Positions 34,935 through 46,317 are shown, counted from the stretch's first letter. The stretch is 64,000 nucleotides of DNA from Eonycteris spelaea (GCA_003508835.1 PUFA01000057.1:10676501-10740500), one strand, 5' to 3'. Notes: generated from the letters alone by a model not told the origin. Numbers and translations: made by a program.

Positions 34935-35480
34935 CAGTGTTCAACAATGGCCACCACCAACTCCCTCCTAACAAGTGCATGCTGCATCACCAATCAAGAC
35001 ATGTCATCCACATCTAACCCACCTTAAGCTGGACTGGCCTTTGACTGCTTTGACCAACACAGAGGCAGGGGAACATGGTGCCAGTCTGAGGACTGAGCCT
35101 AATGAGGCTGGCACCTTCCAATTTATTTTTGAAGTAAGCCACCATGTAAGAAAGTAGGCCCCCTGAAACCGCCATGCTGCAAGGAAGTTCAACTTAGCCA
35201 CAGGGAGAAGTGGGGCAGCACGAAGACACCATTGCAGTCTTCCTGGCCTTTCCAGCCTAGCCCAGCAGCCAGCAAAACATAGCCAAGCAAGTGACCTCAA
35301 CCATTGCCATGAAGAACAGAAGAACTGCTCAGCTAAGCCAAGTCAACCAGCAGCACCATGAAAAGTAACAAACCACTACTATTTTGAGTCATACAATTTT
35401 GGCATGGTTTATTAAGTAAATAAATTCCTAAAGTTATTTTTTCCACAGCCACTATCTGTTTGTATATAACTTAGATAGAA
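34935..35480 (+). mobile_element. MLT1 (MaLR) LTR
   Basis: The sequence follows MLT1 order: 'CAATCAAGACATGTCATCC', 'CTTAAGCTGGACTGGCCTTT', 'GCCACCATGTAAGAAAGTAG', 'CATGCTGCAAGGAAG', 'GAAGAACTGCTCAGCTAAGC', 'AGTCAACCAGCAGCACCATG' and a 3' end near 'TTTTGGCATGGTTTATTAAG'. Both ends are blurred. Short open frames inside it on either strand are artefacts. Confidence 0.8.
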
Positions 35481-35496
35481 TCATTGTTACAGATCT

Positions 35497-35512
35497 AAAA
35501 AAAAAAAAAAAA
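35497..35512 (+). repeat. 16-A run
   Basis: The uninterrupted A run follows TTACAGATCT just after the MLT1 LTR. No parent retrocopy is recognised upstream. Confidence 0.8.
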
Positions 35513-36030
35513 GCTGGAAAAAAGTTTTAAAAGATTTGACAGGACAATCTTAAGCTATCTTTCAGCCACCATGCAATTTTGAAGCCATTCCCAGGGAAGT
35601 ATTTTGCTTTCACTATGGAGCAGGCAACGGTCATGTGCAATGATGCTACAAATGAGAACATAGCAGAATTTGCAGGCCCAAAGTCTGTCATTGCTCTGAA
35701 CCCAAGCTGGTTCATCAATGTACATTTAGTGGTAGATTTGCCTTTCTGCCTTCACTTGGAAATAGTGAATCAGAGTCAAGAGTAGAAATAACAAAACAAG
35801 TTCCTCCAGGCCCCACTGCTGTTGCACTGGGTATCTGTAAGAAGACCAAACAGCCCGAGGACCAAGATCATTGGTGGCTCAATGACAGCTATAATCATGC
35901 TCTCTAAGGCTAAGAGCATGGTTAGTGAGCTGCTCAGTCAGCAGCATTCTGGGTACTAGGGAAGGTAAGCATTTCAGGGGAAAAAGAGGAGGCAAGGCCA
36001 TCCTCCAGTAACTATTTTTTTCACATGAGG
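35513..36030. other. Unassigned stretch between MLT1 and LINE-1
   Basis: A 68-codon plus-strand frame at 35579-35785 with a good internal ATG (Met-Glu-Gln-Ala) is open but matches nothing I know. No splice sites or polyadenylation signal are convincing. Confidence 0.35.
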
Positions 36031-36034
36031 CAAA

Positions 36035-37092
36035 ATTAGAGAGCTTGAGAAGAACAAAGTCAGAGGACTGACACCACCAGACTTCGAGACTTACTGTAAA
36101 GCTACATTAACCAAGATAGTGTGGTATAGGCAAAAGAATAAATAAATAGATCAATGGAGCAGAATAGAGTCTGGAAGCAGGCCCACAAAAAAAATATAGT
36201 CAACTGATCTTGTGATAAAGGAGTAAATGCAATTTAGCTGAGAAAATCTTTTCAACAAGCGATGCTAGAATAGCTGGCTACCTACATGTAAAAAAGCTAA
36301 TCTAGACACAGATCTTACATCTTTCATAAACATTGACTCAATACAGACTATAGATTTAAATATAAAACAAAAAACTCTTAGAAGATAATACAGGAGAAAT
36401 TCTTAGAAAGTAATACAGGAGAAAATCTATGTGACCTTTGGTGATATCTTTTTACATACAACATCAAAAGTATGATTCATGAAAGAAAAAAATTGATAAG
36501 CCAGACTTCATTAAAATTAATAACTTCTGCTCTGCAAAAGATACTGTTAAGAGAATGAAAGACAAATCACAGACTAGGAGAAGATATTTGCAAAACAACT
36601 ATCTCATAAGGAACTGGTTTCCAAAATATACAAAGAACCCTTAAAACTCAACAATAAGAAAAATACAACCCAATTAAAAATGGGCAAAATATCTGAACAG
36701 ACATGTCACCAAAGACAATATACAGATAGCAAAAAAAGATATGAAAAGAGGCTCCACGTCATATGACATCAGGAAAATGCAATTTAAAATAACAATGAAA
36801 TATCATTACATTCCTGTTAGAATGGCCAAAATCCAAAACATTGACATCACCAAATGCTGTTGAGGAAGTGGAGCAATAGGAACACTCATTCATTGCTGGT
36901 AGAAATGCAAAATGGTACAGCCACTTTGGAAGACAGTATAGCAGGGCTTTTGTTTGTTTTTTTTTGTTTTTGTTTTTGTTTTATAAAATTAAACAAACTC
37001 ATAACATAAAATCCAGCAATCGTGTTATTTATTCAAAGGAGTTGGAAACTTATGTCCACATAAAAACCTGCACATGAATGTTTATAGCAGCA
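36035..37092 (+). pseudogene. LINE-1 ORF2 C-terminal third
   Basis: About 1 kb reads as the distal part of L1 ORF2: 'TACTGTAAAGCTACATTAAC', 'CAATGGAGCAGAATAGAGTC', 'GCAAAAGATACTGTTAAGAG', 'CCAAAATATACAAAGAACCC', 'AATGGGCAAAATATCTGAAC', 'GAAGTGGAGCAATAGGAAC' and 'GGTACAGCCACTTTGGAAG'. Frameshifts and stops abolish it. A local duplication of GAAGATAATACAGGAGAAA/GAAAGTAATACAGGAGAAA lies at 36379-36424, and a (GTTTTT)n tract breaks the frame at 36947. It ends near the ORF2 point where the copy at 32985 begins. Confidence 0.85.
36947..36982 (+). repeat. (GTTTTT)n microsatellite inside L1
   Basis: Units of GTTT to GTTTTT are repeated across 36 bases inside L1 ORF2 sequence, so the tract arose or expanded after the L1 inserted. 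Confidence 0.85.
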
Positions 37093-37575
37093 TATAATTA
37101 TTTGAGCATTCTAGATCACAGGGCAAAAATCAGTCCCTTATAAGAATACTGTATAAATAAAATTAGAATTTAGCGTATGTATACAATTTTGTTCCAATTG
37201 TAAAATAATTTAGAACAAGATTCATCTGGTTCTTGTTTAATACATCTAAGAGCATTAACCTCTTCCTAGAAGTGATTTGGAAAAGACAGGAGAAATTAAG
37301 AAAATAACTAGAACATTAAAGGGCTAACAGTTGTTGCCCTGTTTAGCAGAGATTTGAGTAGCCTCTATGCTCAGCTTCAGTAAAAGAGCAGTGAATAAGT
37401 GGATGAAGTTTCTGCTGTAACAAGGCCAGGAAACACAAAATTACACAGCTAATTATCTAGTGCTGAGTCATACTAATAAAATAGGATAAACGGTGTATCT
37501 AACCTACCCTGAGAAGTAGAGAAAACTTCTCAGGCTGAGAAATCCTTATTCTGATGCTTGTCAAATCAGGAGGAA
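37093..37575. other. Unassigned AT-rich stretch
   Basis: No gene is seen. Residual L1-like sequence may continue a little past 37092, but I cannot follow it. Confidence 0.35.
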
Positions 37576-37579
37576 TTGG

Positions 37580-37870
37580 TAGGTGAAAGGTTGCATTGGG
37601 AGAAACATCTGGATGTGAGGTCAAGAAAGTGTCAGGTGTAAGAAACCACATGTACAAAGGGCCTGTGGCAGGAAAGTGCTGCCTTGGTAGAAAAAAATCA
37701 AAACTACCTGTGAGCCTGAGACAGAGCTAGCAATAGATCAAAAGGCAAAAAATAAGGCTTAGGAGGTAGGCAAATCTTACTGGTCAAAGTAGGGAGTTAA
37801 GACAATATTCTTAAAGCCAGGGGGAGCCCTGAGAAAGGTTCTGAGCTCAGGAGTGACATTTTCCAATCTG
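37580..37870 (+). repeat. Ancient unnamed interspersed repeat, copy 1
   Basis: The order 'ACATGTACAAAGGGCCTGTGG', 'GGGAGTTAAGACAATATTC', 'AGCCAGGGGGAGCCCTGAG' and 'AGGAGTGACATTTTCCAATC' belongs to an old, widely scattered mammalian repeat whose class I do not recall. Relatives lie at 40740-41350 and 56100-56435. Confidence 0.35.
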
Positions 37871-37894
37871 TTTCAAATGAGGATGAAGCTAATT

Positions 37895-37932
37895 AGATTA
37901 GATAGATGATAGATGATAGATGATAGATAGAT
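37895..37932 (+). repeat. (GATA)n / (GATAGAT)n microsatellite
   Basis: GATAGAT and GATGATA units repeat over 38 bases. Confidence 0.9.
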
Positions 37933-39080
37933 CTCCACCTGAGTGTTTTGTTTTTGATCTTCAATTATGATTCTTAAGTTACAGTAAAAACATTTTTTAA
38001 ATATTATTTGGTTTGCATTCATCATTAACCGCAGTTTTCAGAGTTCTCTCTAGGGACCTGAAGAACAGTGAAGAAAGAGAAATGGACAATGTTCACTTTG
38101 CTGGTCCTTCCCCACCAGTCACTTGGGGGCAGCCCTTTATTATGGTCATCACTGCAGGGGCGTCCTGAGCACTGAAGATGCTGCTAAAGCTACACACCCT
38201 GGAAGGGCCAGGAAGACATAGCCTTCTAGGAGACCTTCCCAGCTGTTCTCAAAATACAAAGGAAGTCACAGCCATTTTGGGGCATGCCTTATTACCCAGA
38301 CCTCCAGGATGTGTTCTAGTCCTCACTTCTGTATCTGGCAAAATGCATTCCCAAAATGGCCCTCCAGGATCTTCTCTTTGGTTCTCTTTTCCCAGGCCTG
38401 AGATGTGTGGCCATCGATCTAAGACTGCCCATGAAAGGCCCTCTGCTCTAGGATTCTGGTGTGTAAGAAGGCAGCTCTTGCAAATAGAGGCCTAAAGGCC
38501 TTCCTCCCCATTGTCCCAGAGTAGTACTTCTGAGTCCTGGTGGCACCCAGCCCCGGCACTTCACTTCTCCAAAGGAAAGGTAAGTCTTTTATTTTCAACT
38601 CACAGAGTGATATTATGTGCTTGTCTCATACCTTGTAGCAAGTCTATAAGCCCAACTTTTAAGATATCTACTTTAAAGATTAAAACAAACAAAACAAAAA
38701 CAAAAAAATTGGCACAAAAATACAAAGTGTCCTGGCCACGGACACAGAACTAGTAAAAGACACCACTAGGATCTGAATGAACATCTCCTTCCAAAGTATG
38801 CATTCTTTCCTTCTACCATGCTGCCACAAAAAAAAAAAGGGGGACTTTTAGCTAAATCACAGCCACCAGCCACCCACCCACACCAAGGCTTACTACTTAG
38901 TGAGGCAGCAGATTTCAAAAAAGCTTAATATGGTTCAATTGTGAAAGATTATCCTTTAAAAAATAATGTAGGAAGAATGCAAACTTTATCAAAGAAGGCA
39001 GTCTTCATAATTAATGATGACTGAATCACTTATTTCTTCTAAAAGTACTCTGTATTCTGCTGTAGTTCAGTTCTGATAAA
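37933..39080. other. Unique stretch with an isolated splice-donor consensus
   Basis: There is no supported gene. A 105-codon plus-strand frame (38178-38495, real ATG start) lies about 85 bases upstream of AAG|GTAAGT after 38579. No matching acceptor or homology is visible. A-rich patches lie at 38680-38707 and 38828-38839. Confidence 0.4.
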
Positions 39081-39084
39081 ACTG

Positions 39085-39700
39085 AAAATCTCTTTCATTC
39101 TATGTTGCTTTGGATCTATTTATTGAGTGCCTGCCATTATGCTAAGTACCTTATTCATATGTTGTATTTTTTTAGTTCTCCAATTTCCATTTTTTTGGTT
39201 TCCATTTCTCTACAAAAAATTTCTGTCTTTTTATTTATTATGAGTATGTTTTCCTTTACCTCATTGAATATGGTTACAACAGTTGCTTTAAAATCCTCTT
39301 CTGCTGATTCCAATACCTGGTCATCTCCAGATTGTTTTCTGTTGTCAATTTCTTATTCTCAATATATTGAGTAATTTTGAATTGTATTCTATCATGGAGG
39401 CTACACTGCTGTGGAGTCAATTACTTTCTAAAGAGAATGCTAATGTTTGTTTGTTTTGGCAGGAAAATAACTTGGCTGGGTTCTAAAAACCCCCTTTTCC
39501 TCACAGGAGGGCAAATCTCAGCTCAGCTCCAGATCCTTAGCTTGGTTTCTAGGAGCTTGAGGTCCAGGGGTCAGCCTAGAGGCAGGCAGAGCTCTACATA
39601 GAATGTGGGCCCTCCCCCCAACTCGTCTCAGGATTTTCATTTTTCAGTAACTGCAGTCACCCTGAACTTTGACCTCTGGCTCTTCAAGCTAGCAAGAGGC
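39085..39700 (-). mobile_element. LINE-1 5' UTR, antisense
   Basis: The plus strand shows the inverted 5' UTR series of old L1s: 'GTTGCTTTAAAATCCTCTTC', 'GCTGATTCCAATACCTGGTC', 'TTTTGAATTGTATTCTATC', 'CTGCTGTGGAGTCAATTAC', 'CCTTAGCTTGGTTTCTAGG', 'GTCCAGGGGTCAGCCTAG' and 'CCCTGAACTTTGACC'. This region is non-coding in L1 and carries its promoter. Here it is decayed and unlinked from ORF1. Confidence 0.6.
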
Positions 39701-39829
39701 AAGTCATAGATTGAAGTTTTAGCCTCCTAGAATGGCATGGAGTGGGGCCTGCCCTCAGCTAGAAGCCTGAACGCACTGTGCTAGTCTCTTCTCTCTAACA
39801 TTGATACCTTTCCAGAACTTTCTGTGCAA

Positions 39830-40045
39830 ACCTACTGAGCTTTTAAATACACACTTCTTTTCAACCTTATAGCCACTCTGTGGGAAGGGTGGTGCCTTAA
39901 TAATCACTCCTGTTTTACAGAACAGGAAATGGAGGCCCAAAAAGGGTAAGTCACAGCTTCATTATCAAGGTCATTAATGTCACAGCCAGGAATAAAGCCT
40001 TGATCAGCTGGGCTCTGAATCTCCAGTTCTTACTCTTCAGGCTAT
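39830..40045 (-). mobile_element. MIR SINE, antisense
   Basis: The inverted MIR order is visible: 'GCCACTCTGTGGGAAGG', 'TGTTTTACAGAACAGGAAAT', 'GGAGGCCCAAAAAGGGTAAG', 'GTCACAGCCAGGAATAAAG' and 'GGGCTCTGAATCTCCAG'. It is near full length. Confidence 0.7.
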
Positions 40046-40464
40046 CTCTTGTCAGCATAGTCATCTTTGCTTAACAGTGGTTATGACACAGCCATTAGTA
40101 TAAGCCATGGTCTACATTGCAGAGGGCCATGAATTGAAGAGCAGTGCTTAGGCATGGAGCCTAGGAAGCAGGAGTCAGAAGGAGTTGTGGTTCTTTCCCT
40201 TTAGTTATAACTGGAAGCAAAACTGGGGCTGAAATAAGCTGAATTAGCAGCAGGGAAAGACAACATAAGACTTTTTCAAGATTCACAAAGAACATTCTTC
40301 AGAGTACTTGAAGGAAGAATGCAAAACCTCCTTAACTGGTGAACTGTTGATACTATGGATTCCTACTGGGCCTTGGGCAAGAACAAGTCTCTTCCTTATA
40401 ACACCAAAGTGTAAACTGTCATTTGAGCTGCAAGAGCATGTTGGAAGTCCACCATTCACCAACC
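40046..40464. other. Unassigned stretch
   Basis: No gene or confident repeat is seen in these roughly 420 bases between two MIR copies. Confidence 0.35.
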
Positions 40465-40612
40465 AACTTATTCCCGTATTGCTTAATTCCTCCAAGTTTC
40501 ATCATCTGTGAAGCAGGGCCAATAGTATGTCCTTATCAGGTGGCTCTGAGGAGAAAGGAAACAGTATATGTGAAGCACCTTGCATGCACCTCAGCACATG
40601 CTAGATCTTAAA
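40465..40612 (+). mobile_element. MIR SINE, 3' half
   Basis: 'CCAAGTTTCATCATCTGTG', 'GCAGGGCCAATAGTATGTC', 'GTGAAGCACCTTGCATGC' and 'TCAGCACATGCTAGATC' follow the MIR core and tail in sense orientation. Confidence 0.6.
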
Positions 40613-40739
40613 ATGTGGATACCCTCCCTTTACCTGCAAGCCAATAACATCGTGAGAGAGAAGGCCCCCAAGGAACATGGGGCTTGCTCAATCTGTGCTA
40701 TCACATTTTACTAACATACAAAAGTCTTTTAATAATTGC

Positions 40740-41350
40740 TCATTAGGTATATTTACTCATCTATTAAATTCACAAATGTGTGAACCTATGAGGTATATCT
40801 GGTAGTGGTCCAGGCATGAGGGAAGCTACAAAGGTAAATCAAATAGAGACACTTCTTTTAGTAACCCTGGTATGGGAGACAAGACAGTCACGAAAAGCCT
40901 GGGTAACTCCAAAGGCAGCCTGTGGACCAGCAGCATCAGCTCCTCCAGAGCTTGTGAGAAATGCAGAGCCTCAGTCCCCACCCCAAAGTTGCTGAACAAG
41001 AAACTGCATTTTAACAAGACCCACAGGAGTTCATACGTCAGTTAGACACATGCTGACATAGATGGCTAATTGCAATCAAGTGCTCCACACGAGCGTGTGT
41101 CAGGTACAGGGAGTTAACACCAGAAGGAAATTGCTGGGAGAAAACAGGGTTTGGGACAGAGTAACTGAAGCAGACGCCCCTGATTTTTTATTTAGGTCTT
41201 GACAGATAAGCAGGATTTATCAGATGGGGAAAGCCATTCTGCTGGTGGGAAATGCGCAGTGACAAATGATGTGAAACACTGAGGGGTGAGGACACCACAG
41301 ACAATGTGAGAAGTGGCAAGAGAAAGAAGCTGAGACAGGGACCAGGACAC
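40740..41350 (+). repeat. Ancient unnamed repeat, copy 2, interrupted by MER5A
   Basis: The left part ('GTCCAGGCATGAGGGAAGC', 'CTACAAAGGTAAATC', 'GGTATGGGAGACAAGACAG') and right part ('CAGGTACAGGGAGTTAAC', 'GTCTTGACAGATAAGCAGG', 'GGGGAAAGCCATTCTGC') appear to be one old repeat opened by an inverted MER5A at 40905-41042. Related copies are at 37580 and 56100. Confidence 0.35.
40905..41042 (-). mobile_element. MER5A hAT-Charlie element, antisense
   Basis: The plus strand reads 'TGGACCAGCAGCATCAGC', 'GAGAAATGCAGAGCCTCAG', 'CCCCACCCCAAAGTTGC' and 'AAACTGCATTTTAACAAGAC', the reverse of MER5A. It is non-coding; such elements were moved by a Charlie transposase in trans. Outer termini are lost. Confidence 0.75.
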
Positions 41351-42825
41351 AAACTTCTGGTTCTCTCTTCAGTTCAGTTCTAGGCTACTACAGCCCAGGC
41401 TACTTTACTGTCCTGAGAGGGCGATAAAGACCAAGCATAAAAGCGGTGATCCAGTTTAGTGAGGAGAGAAAAAGCAAATCAAAGCTGTGTTTAAGGGAAG
41501 AGTATGAATTAAAATGAAAATTGACACAAAGGAGCAGAATCTCAAATGCCAGTACAGTGTGCGCAGCAGGAGAAATGAGTCAGACCAAGGAGGTCCATGT
41601 GACATCCATGTGACAGGACCCTGACATTCAGGAATGATTTCTGCCATGGGTATCCCAGCACTTTCTCAAAACATGGCATCCTCTCCTGCCTTCCATGGAT
41701 GTGTAGCTCACAGCTTGGTGGGCAGGGCTCCCATCCCCCAACTGCTCCCTGTAGAAAGCTAAGAAAGAGGTAGTATCATCAGGAGACCAGCTTTAGCCTG
41801 ATCCCAGGGGAGCCTGGAGCACACATGGCACTCAGAGTGGCCTCTCCTGGAGAGAGAGGAGGCCAGCCTTTTGTCCGCCCCCTGTGTAAGGAGGCAAGTC
41901 ACCCATGGTCTGTAGTGTCCTGAGACCTGTAAACTGGCTTCTCCCTACCTATCATATTCACATTCAAACACAGAATTTCAGCTCTGGATCAAGGCGTCTA
42001 CTTGGTGGCCATCAGTGCAAATGCTCAAACAAACTCATTCAGGACTTGTCCTAGACAAAGTGTTTGCTTTTCCTGTGCTGCTCCCTCACATGAACAAAGC
42101 AACAGTCTGTTGCATGAAGGAAATAATCGCCCAAAGGCTGTGCTCTGCAGGTGCTGCTGCCTAAAGTGCCAGCCACCACAGCTGGCCCCCTACGCTGGCT
42201 GCAACATTCCTTCCAAGAAGGGGTTCAGGTGAACCGTAATACAGACTTAGGAGTTAAAATTTACTTTTGTTCAAGAGCTCTTGAAAAATTGCCTGCATTT
42301 TTTTTCTTTCAGCAATTCATGAGTATAAATTGTTTATTTTGACACAACCTGAACATTGTGACAACTAGAAATCTTTTGACAGATGAAAAAGCACCTGGCA
42401 TTTCACATTTACTTTTTGAAAAAGACTGATTTCAGTTGAATACATCTTTTTTAAAAATGAAAATTGTGATATTTAAAGGCTTACAGTAAAACAAGCAAAC
42501 AAACAAACCCACTAGACTTTAAAGATTTCTACCCCGTTTGGCAATCAAATAATCTGGTTCCTGGAGACTGGCTTCCAAAGACCTACAGCCACATCTATCC
42601 AGTCCCAGCCTGCACGGTGGACACTTGGTAAATGCTTTGATGCCAGGACTGGTCTGAGGAAAGCTCCTGGTTTCCCACCGTGGGCTACTGCCCCCCCAGT
42701 TTTTCCAGGCCTAGCACCCACATATCCTTCCTCCAATACTTTCTCAGCACCTGTCTCAGACAGATTGCTCACTGACCTTTATAAGTGCAGCATCTTCACA
42801 TAAGCACCATTTACTGTCTGTAGTC
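41351..42825. other. Unique non-coding stretch
   Basis: No supported gene. GC is slightly raised at 41660-41940 and 42560-42730. A CTCF-like core on the minus strand lies near 41875-41889. Confidence 0.4.
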
Positions 42826-42829
42826 ACAG

Positions 42830-43045
42830 CAACTATTCATGAAGCTGTTCTGTCCCAGGCATAATATTAGAAGCAGGGTATGTGTTATCTCCTCTGATAG
42901 TCACCACATTTGCTATGGATGCTATTTGATAGTAGTCATAGGAGACATTGCTACTAATAGCTCACTTTTCAAACCAGAAAGCTGAGCTACAGAGGATGAA
43001 TGACAAGCTTGCAGAGCACAGGAAAGACAATGAGCAAGGACCACC
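42830..43045 (-). mobile_element. MIR SINE, antisense, diverged
   Basis: 'GCTGTTCTGTCCCAGGCATA', 'GTTATCTCCTCTGATAGTC', 'CTCACTTTTCAAACCAGAAA' and 'GCTGAGCTACAGAGGATG' fit an inverted MIR with heavy divergence. Confidence 0.5.
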
Positions 43046-43805
43046 GACCAGGCCCTGCCATGCCTCAGCTTGGCCCCACTTGAATGCTTTACCAGGAACC
43101 CACAGTGGGTGAGCTTTGGTTTTTCTAGTAACTGTAAAGTTTGCCAGGCCAGGTGATTCTTTACATAGCACTAGAAACTGGAACCCCTCAGCCTCCCATC
43201 CACACACTCATACACATAATCCAATGATCAGAACAGAACAGAAAGTGCTTATGGTCAGAAAATAAGTCTTCATTTTATGCAAAATGGAAGATGTAAGGTA
43301 GAGGCAGCAGGCCTGGGTTTATAGGCAACCAGATTTCCCTATGGCTTGGCTCCTCATTCTTCACATGTCAAACTGACCTTCCCCACCCACCTATTGCCTT
43401 CCAAACCTGAAGGTGGGATTGGTAGCCCAGTGCCTGGGGTGATGAGACTCATAGACACACAGATGAGACACATAGACTCTCAGGTATGTAGGTATATATG
43501 CATAGCTGTGTGTGTACACACACATGCAAATTATGTGTAGCATAGTGTTTAACACAGATTTGGGCTGCAATAGATGTGTATCCTCCTTCCTCTGGAAAAA
43601 ATTTACCACAAGTCTCTCAAATAACATTCATCTCAAACATATTTAAAACAAACATCATTTTAAAATGTCTTTTGGGGGAGCATCTGCCTCCCCTGTGAGC
43701 AGGCTACTCTTCACCCAGCCTTTCAGTAAGTGCTGTCTCCTCCTCCTCACCACTGAAGGTGGGGTTTTCAGGCAGACCTACACCCCAGGCTGCATCCTTT
43801 CATGA
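43046..43805. other. Unassigned stretch
   Basis: No gene is supported. A short alternating TATATGCATA / TGTGTGTACACACACATG patch lies at about 43490-43526. Confidence 0.4.
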
Positions 43806-43809
43806 ACCA

Positions 43810-43935
43810 GCTCAGCTCCCCTGGGGATCCTGTCAAAAGGCAGGTTCTGATTCAGAGATTCCAGGGTGGGGCCTGCAGTTCTGCATTTCTGATACGCTAC
43901 CAGCTGAAGGCCTGGCTGCTGCTTTGTGGACCCCA
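43810..43935 (+). mobile_element. MER5A fragment
   Basis: 'AGGTTCTGATTCAGAGATTC', 'AGGGTGGGGCCTGCAGTTC', 'GCATTTCTGATACGC' and 'AAGGCCTGGCTGCTGC' match the centre and right part of MER5A in sense orientation. A small open frame across it is an artefact. Confidence 0.6.
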
Positions 43936-45320
43936 TCTATCTATCTGGGAAGGCTGAAGACCCTACTGCTTTGTGTAATCTATGAATGCCAGCAAATGAA
44001 AATGAGGCCTACAATCTCCTAGTAGTTGGTTAGAATATCAATTAATTATTTATTCGACAGGTATATTGAACAGAGTGCAATGGGCCAAGTATAGTAAAAC
44101 CAACTCTTTTATGATAAAAGATCTCATTTTATGATCAGCCTATTAAGTAGAGTGTGTTTTGCAGCAATCACTACTTAAAGCCTTCTCTTGAACATGACCA
44201 CAGAGTCCTGGAAAGCTACCACAAACAGGTTTTTCTAAGAAATTGTGTTATTTCTAACAAATGGTAAAGTAGGAATATATCTATCTCAAAAAAATAAACA
44301 AAGAAATATACATAAACGAAGACAGATGTGGACTGAGACAATCTCACTGCTGCCCTTTAAGACAAGGACAGGGTGTTCTGGCTCAGCAGTGGCTTTGCTT
44401 GAGGCGTTTCCTTCAGGGTCACCACCCTTTGTCTGGAAGGGAAACCCAAGCATATTTGCCACTGCTGGCAAAGATCTGCAGTTCTGACTTTACCCCACAT
44501 CACTGCAGGCCAATCTAGAGACTCATCTACTGTACTGTTTACATGTTCAGAAACCAAGCTCATTGTAGTGCAGCCGTCTCTGATCTATACATGTTATCTT
44601 AGTAACTGTGTTTGAAGAGGAGGAAGATTCTTAAAATAAGTCATTATCTCAGATATTTAGCACCTGCCAAGTATTGTCTAAATCTTTACATGGTAACAAT
44701 GCTAAAATTACCAGAAAAGAAGATTATCTTCATAATGCTGCTGAGATGCTGAGCAAATCAGGAAAAGCAAAAGGAAGATACTTTAATATTCCTCTGAAGA
44801 CCTGGTTACCACAGCCATAACAGGGACAGAAGAAAGGATGTCCTTCTGATAGTAAGTCTACTGGAAACATACTAATATGCATGTAGAATAGATGCGACCA
44901 GCAGACTGGGGTCTGGAAAAATGGGAGCTTCCAAGAATAAGGGGAGGCCAAAAGAAGAAACAATTTCATTAAAAAAAAAATGAATGGAAAAAGTTAAATT
45001 TTCTCCCCCCACCTACTTGTGTATATGGTTCGGGTTTTATTTGTTCAGTTTTGTGTGTTTCTGTCTCTAAGCTATATCTCAAATCCTTTAGAGACATAGA
45101 CATGGATACCATTAGCCAGCAAAAAAAAAAAAAAAAGAATTGGAGAATGTATTTAAAAAATCATTTTTATCATTTCATTTGTTCTGTTCTGATTTTTAGT
45201 ATGTCTATTACAGAATATTTGGGAGGAAAACAGGCTTTAAAAAAGGAAAAGAAATAACCACCCATAATCTTACTACTGAAAACAACCATGACAGTAACTT
45301 GAACAGTCTCTCTGTATACC
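43936..45320. other. Mostly unique non-coding stretch
   Basis: No gene. A weak inverted-MIR scrap may lie at 44640-44700 (AGCACCTGCCAAGTATTG). A 16-A run is at 45121-45136, with no recognisable retrocopy in front of it. Confidence 0.4.
45121..45136 (+). repeat. 16-A run
   Basis: The uninterrupted A run follows ATTAGCCAGC. It could be the tail of a decayed retroposon, but neither a body nor flanking duplications are recognisable. Confidence 0.8.
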
Positions 45321-45329
45321 TATACACAC

Positions 45330-46010
45330 TTTTAAAAATTAAATTTCCACAGAAACATTGTAAGAATAGTTTAAAGAATTTTTATATATCCTTTACATAG
45401 ATTCATCAATTGTTTACATTTTGCCCACTGTTTTCTAAGACTCTGTTTCTCTTTTGAAACCATTTGAGAGTAAGTTAGAGACATCCTGCATACTTACTAA
45501 ATATTCCAGTTGGGTTTTCTTAAGAACAAGGATATTCTCTAACATAATCACAATACAATAATCAAAATCAGAACATTTAACATTAAATAATGCTATTATC
45601 AAACCCGCAGGCCACAGTTAAAAGTTGTCAATTGTCTCAATCCCGCCCTTGATAGCTCTTTCCCCTCTGCCCAGCTCTGTAATCACACATGCGTTCAGTT
45701 GTCAGTCCTCTTTAGTCTCCTTGATTGAAAATGGCCCCACAGCCTCTCATTAGGTCCTTGATCTTGATGTTTTAGAAAATGTATTTCAGTTATTTTGTAG
45801 AATGTTCTTCAGTGTGGGTTTGCCTAATGTTCATCGTGAATTAATTCAGATTATGCATTCTGGACAGATATGCTCGGTGTTCTTATCAGGGCATCATCTC
45901 AGGTATTCTGTGATGTTGGTTTGATTTGAGTTTCCAACCCTTGGTTTAAAGTGGTGTTCTCCAGGTCTATCCACTGTACAGTTACTATTTTCCCCTTTTA
46001 TGCACCACTT
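45330..46010 (-). mobile_element. Old L1-like repeat, antisense
   Basis: It shares the order of the repeat at 9440-11040: 'CATTGTAAGAATAGTTTAAA', 'TTCTTAAGAACAAGGATATT', 'ATAATCAAAATCAGAACATT', 'CAGTTGTCAGTCCTCTTTAG', 'TTTTGTAGAATGTTCTTCAG', 'GGTTTGCCTAATGTTCATCG' and 'CTATCCACTGTACAGTTAC'. I believe the family is an old LINE-1 3' region read backwards. It is uninterrupted here, unlike the copy at 9.4-11.0 kb. Confidence 0.55.
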
Positions 46011-46317
46011 TTTAAAAGCAAAAGTCTTAGTCTTTTTGATTTTATGTCAACCAACAATGTTACTTGGATTTTAGAAAGCATTTTTATTCCACAAAAGGCA
46101 TAGAACTTTGCTTAAATCCTCCAAAGATGATGAAAGGCGGCAGTCAAAAAAGTGTAGACACTGAGACTGAGAGGCTTGCTGCAGTGTCTCCGCAGCGCAG
46201 CAGGAGGAGAGGTCTTGATTCTCCAGCTTCTATCTGATCACGCAGCTGTGAAAAGGGAACATACCTGAAGACAGTGTGCTCACCAGGCAGTCTCCAACTA
46301 TCCACCAAAGTTGAAAG
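46011..46317. other. Short unassigned stretch
   Basis: No gene or repeat is recognised. 46140-46240 has a few CpG (AGGCGGCAG, TCTCCGCAGCGCAGC) but no island. Confidence 0.4.

Noticed and set aside
34975..35300. 60- and 98-codon frames on both strands
   Set aside because: They lie inside an MLT1 LTR.
35579..35785. Possible processed pseudogene next to a 16-A run
   Set aside because: The A run lies upstream of the frame, not downstream, so it cannot be its poly-A tail; no known protein is recognised.
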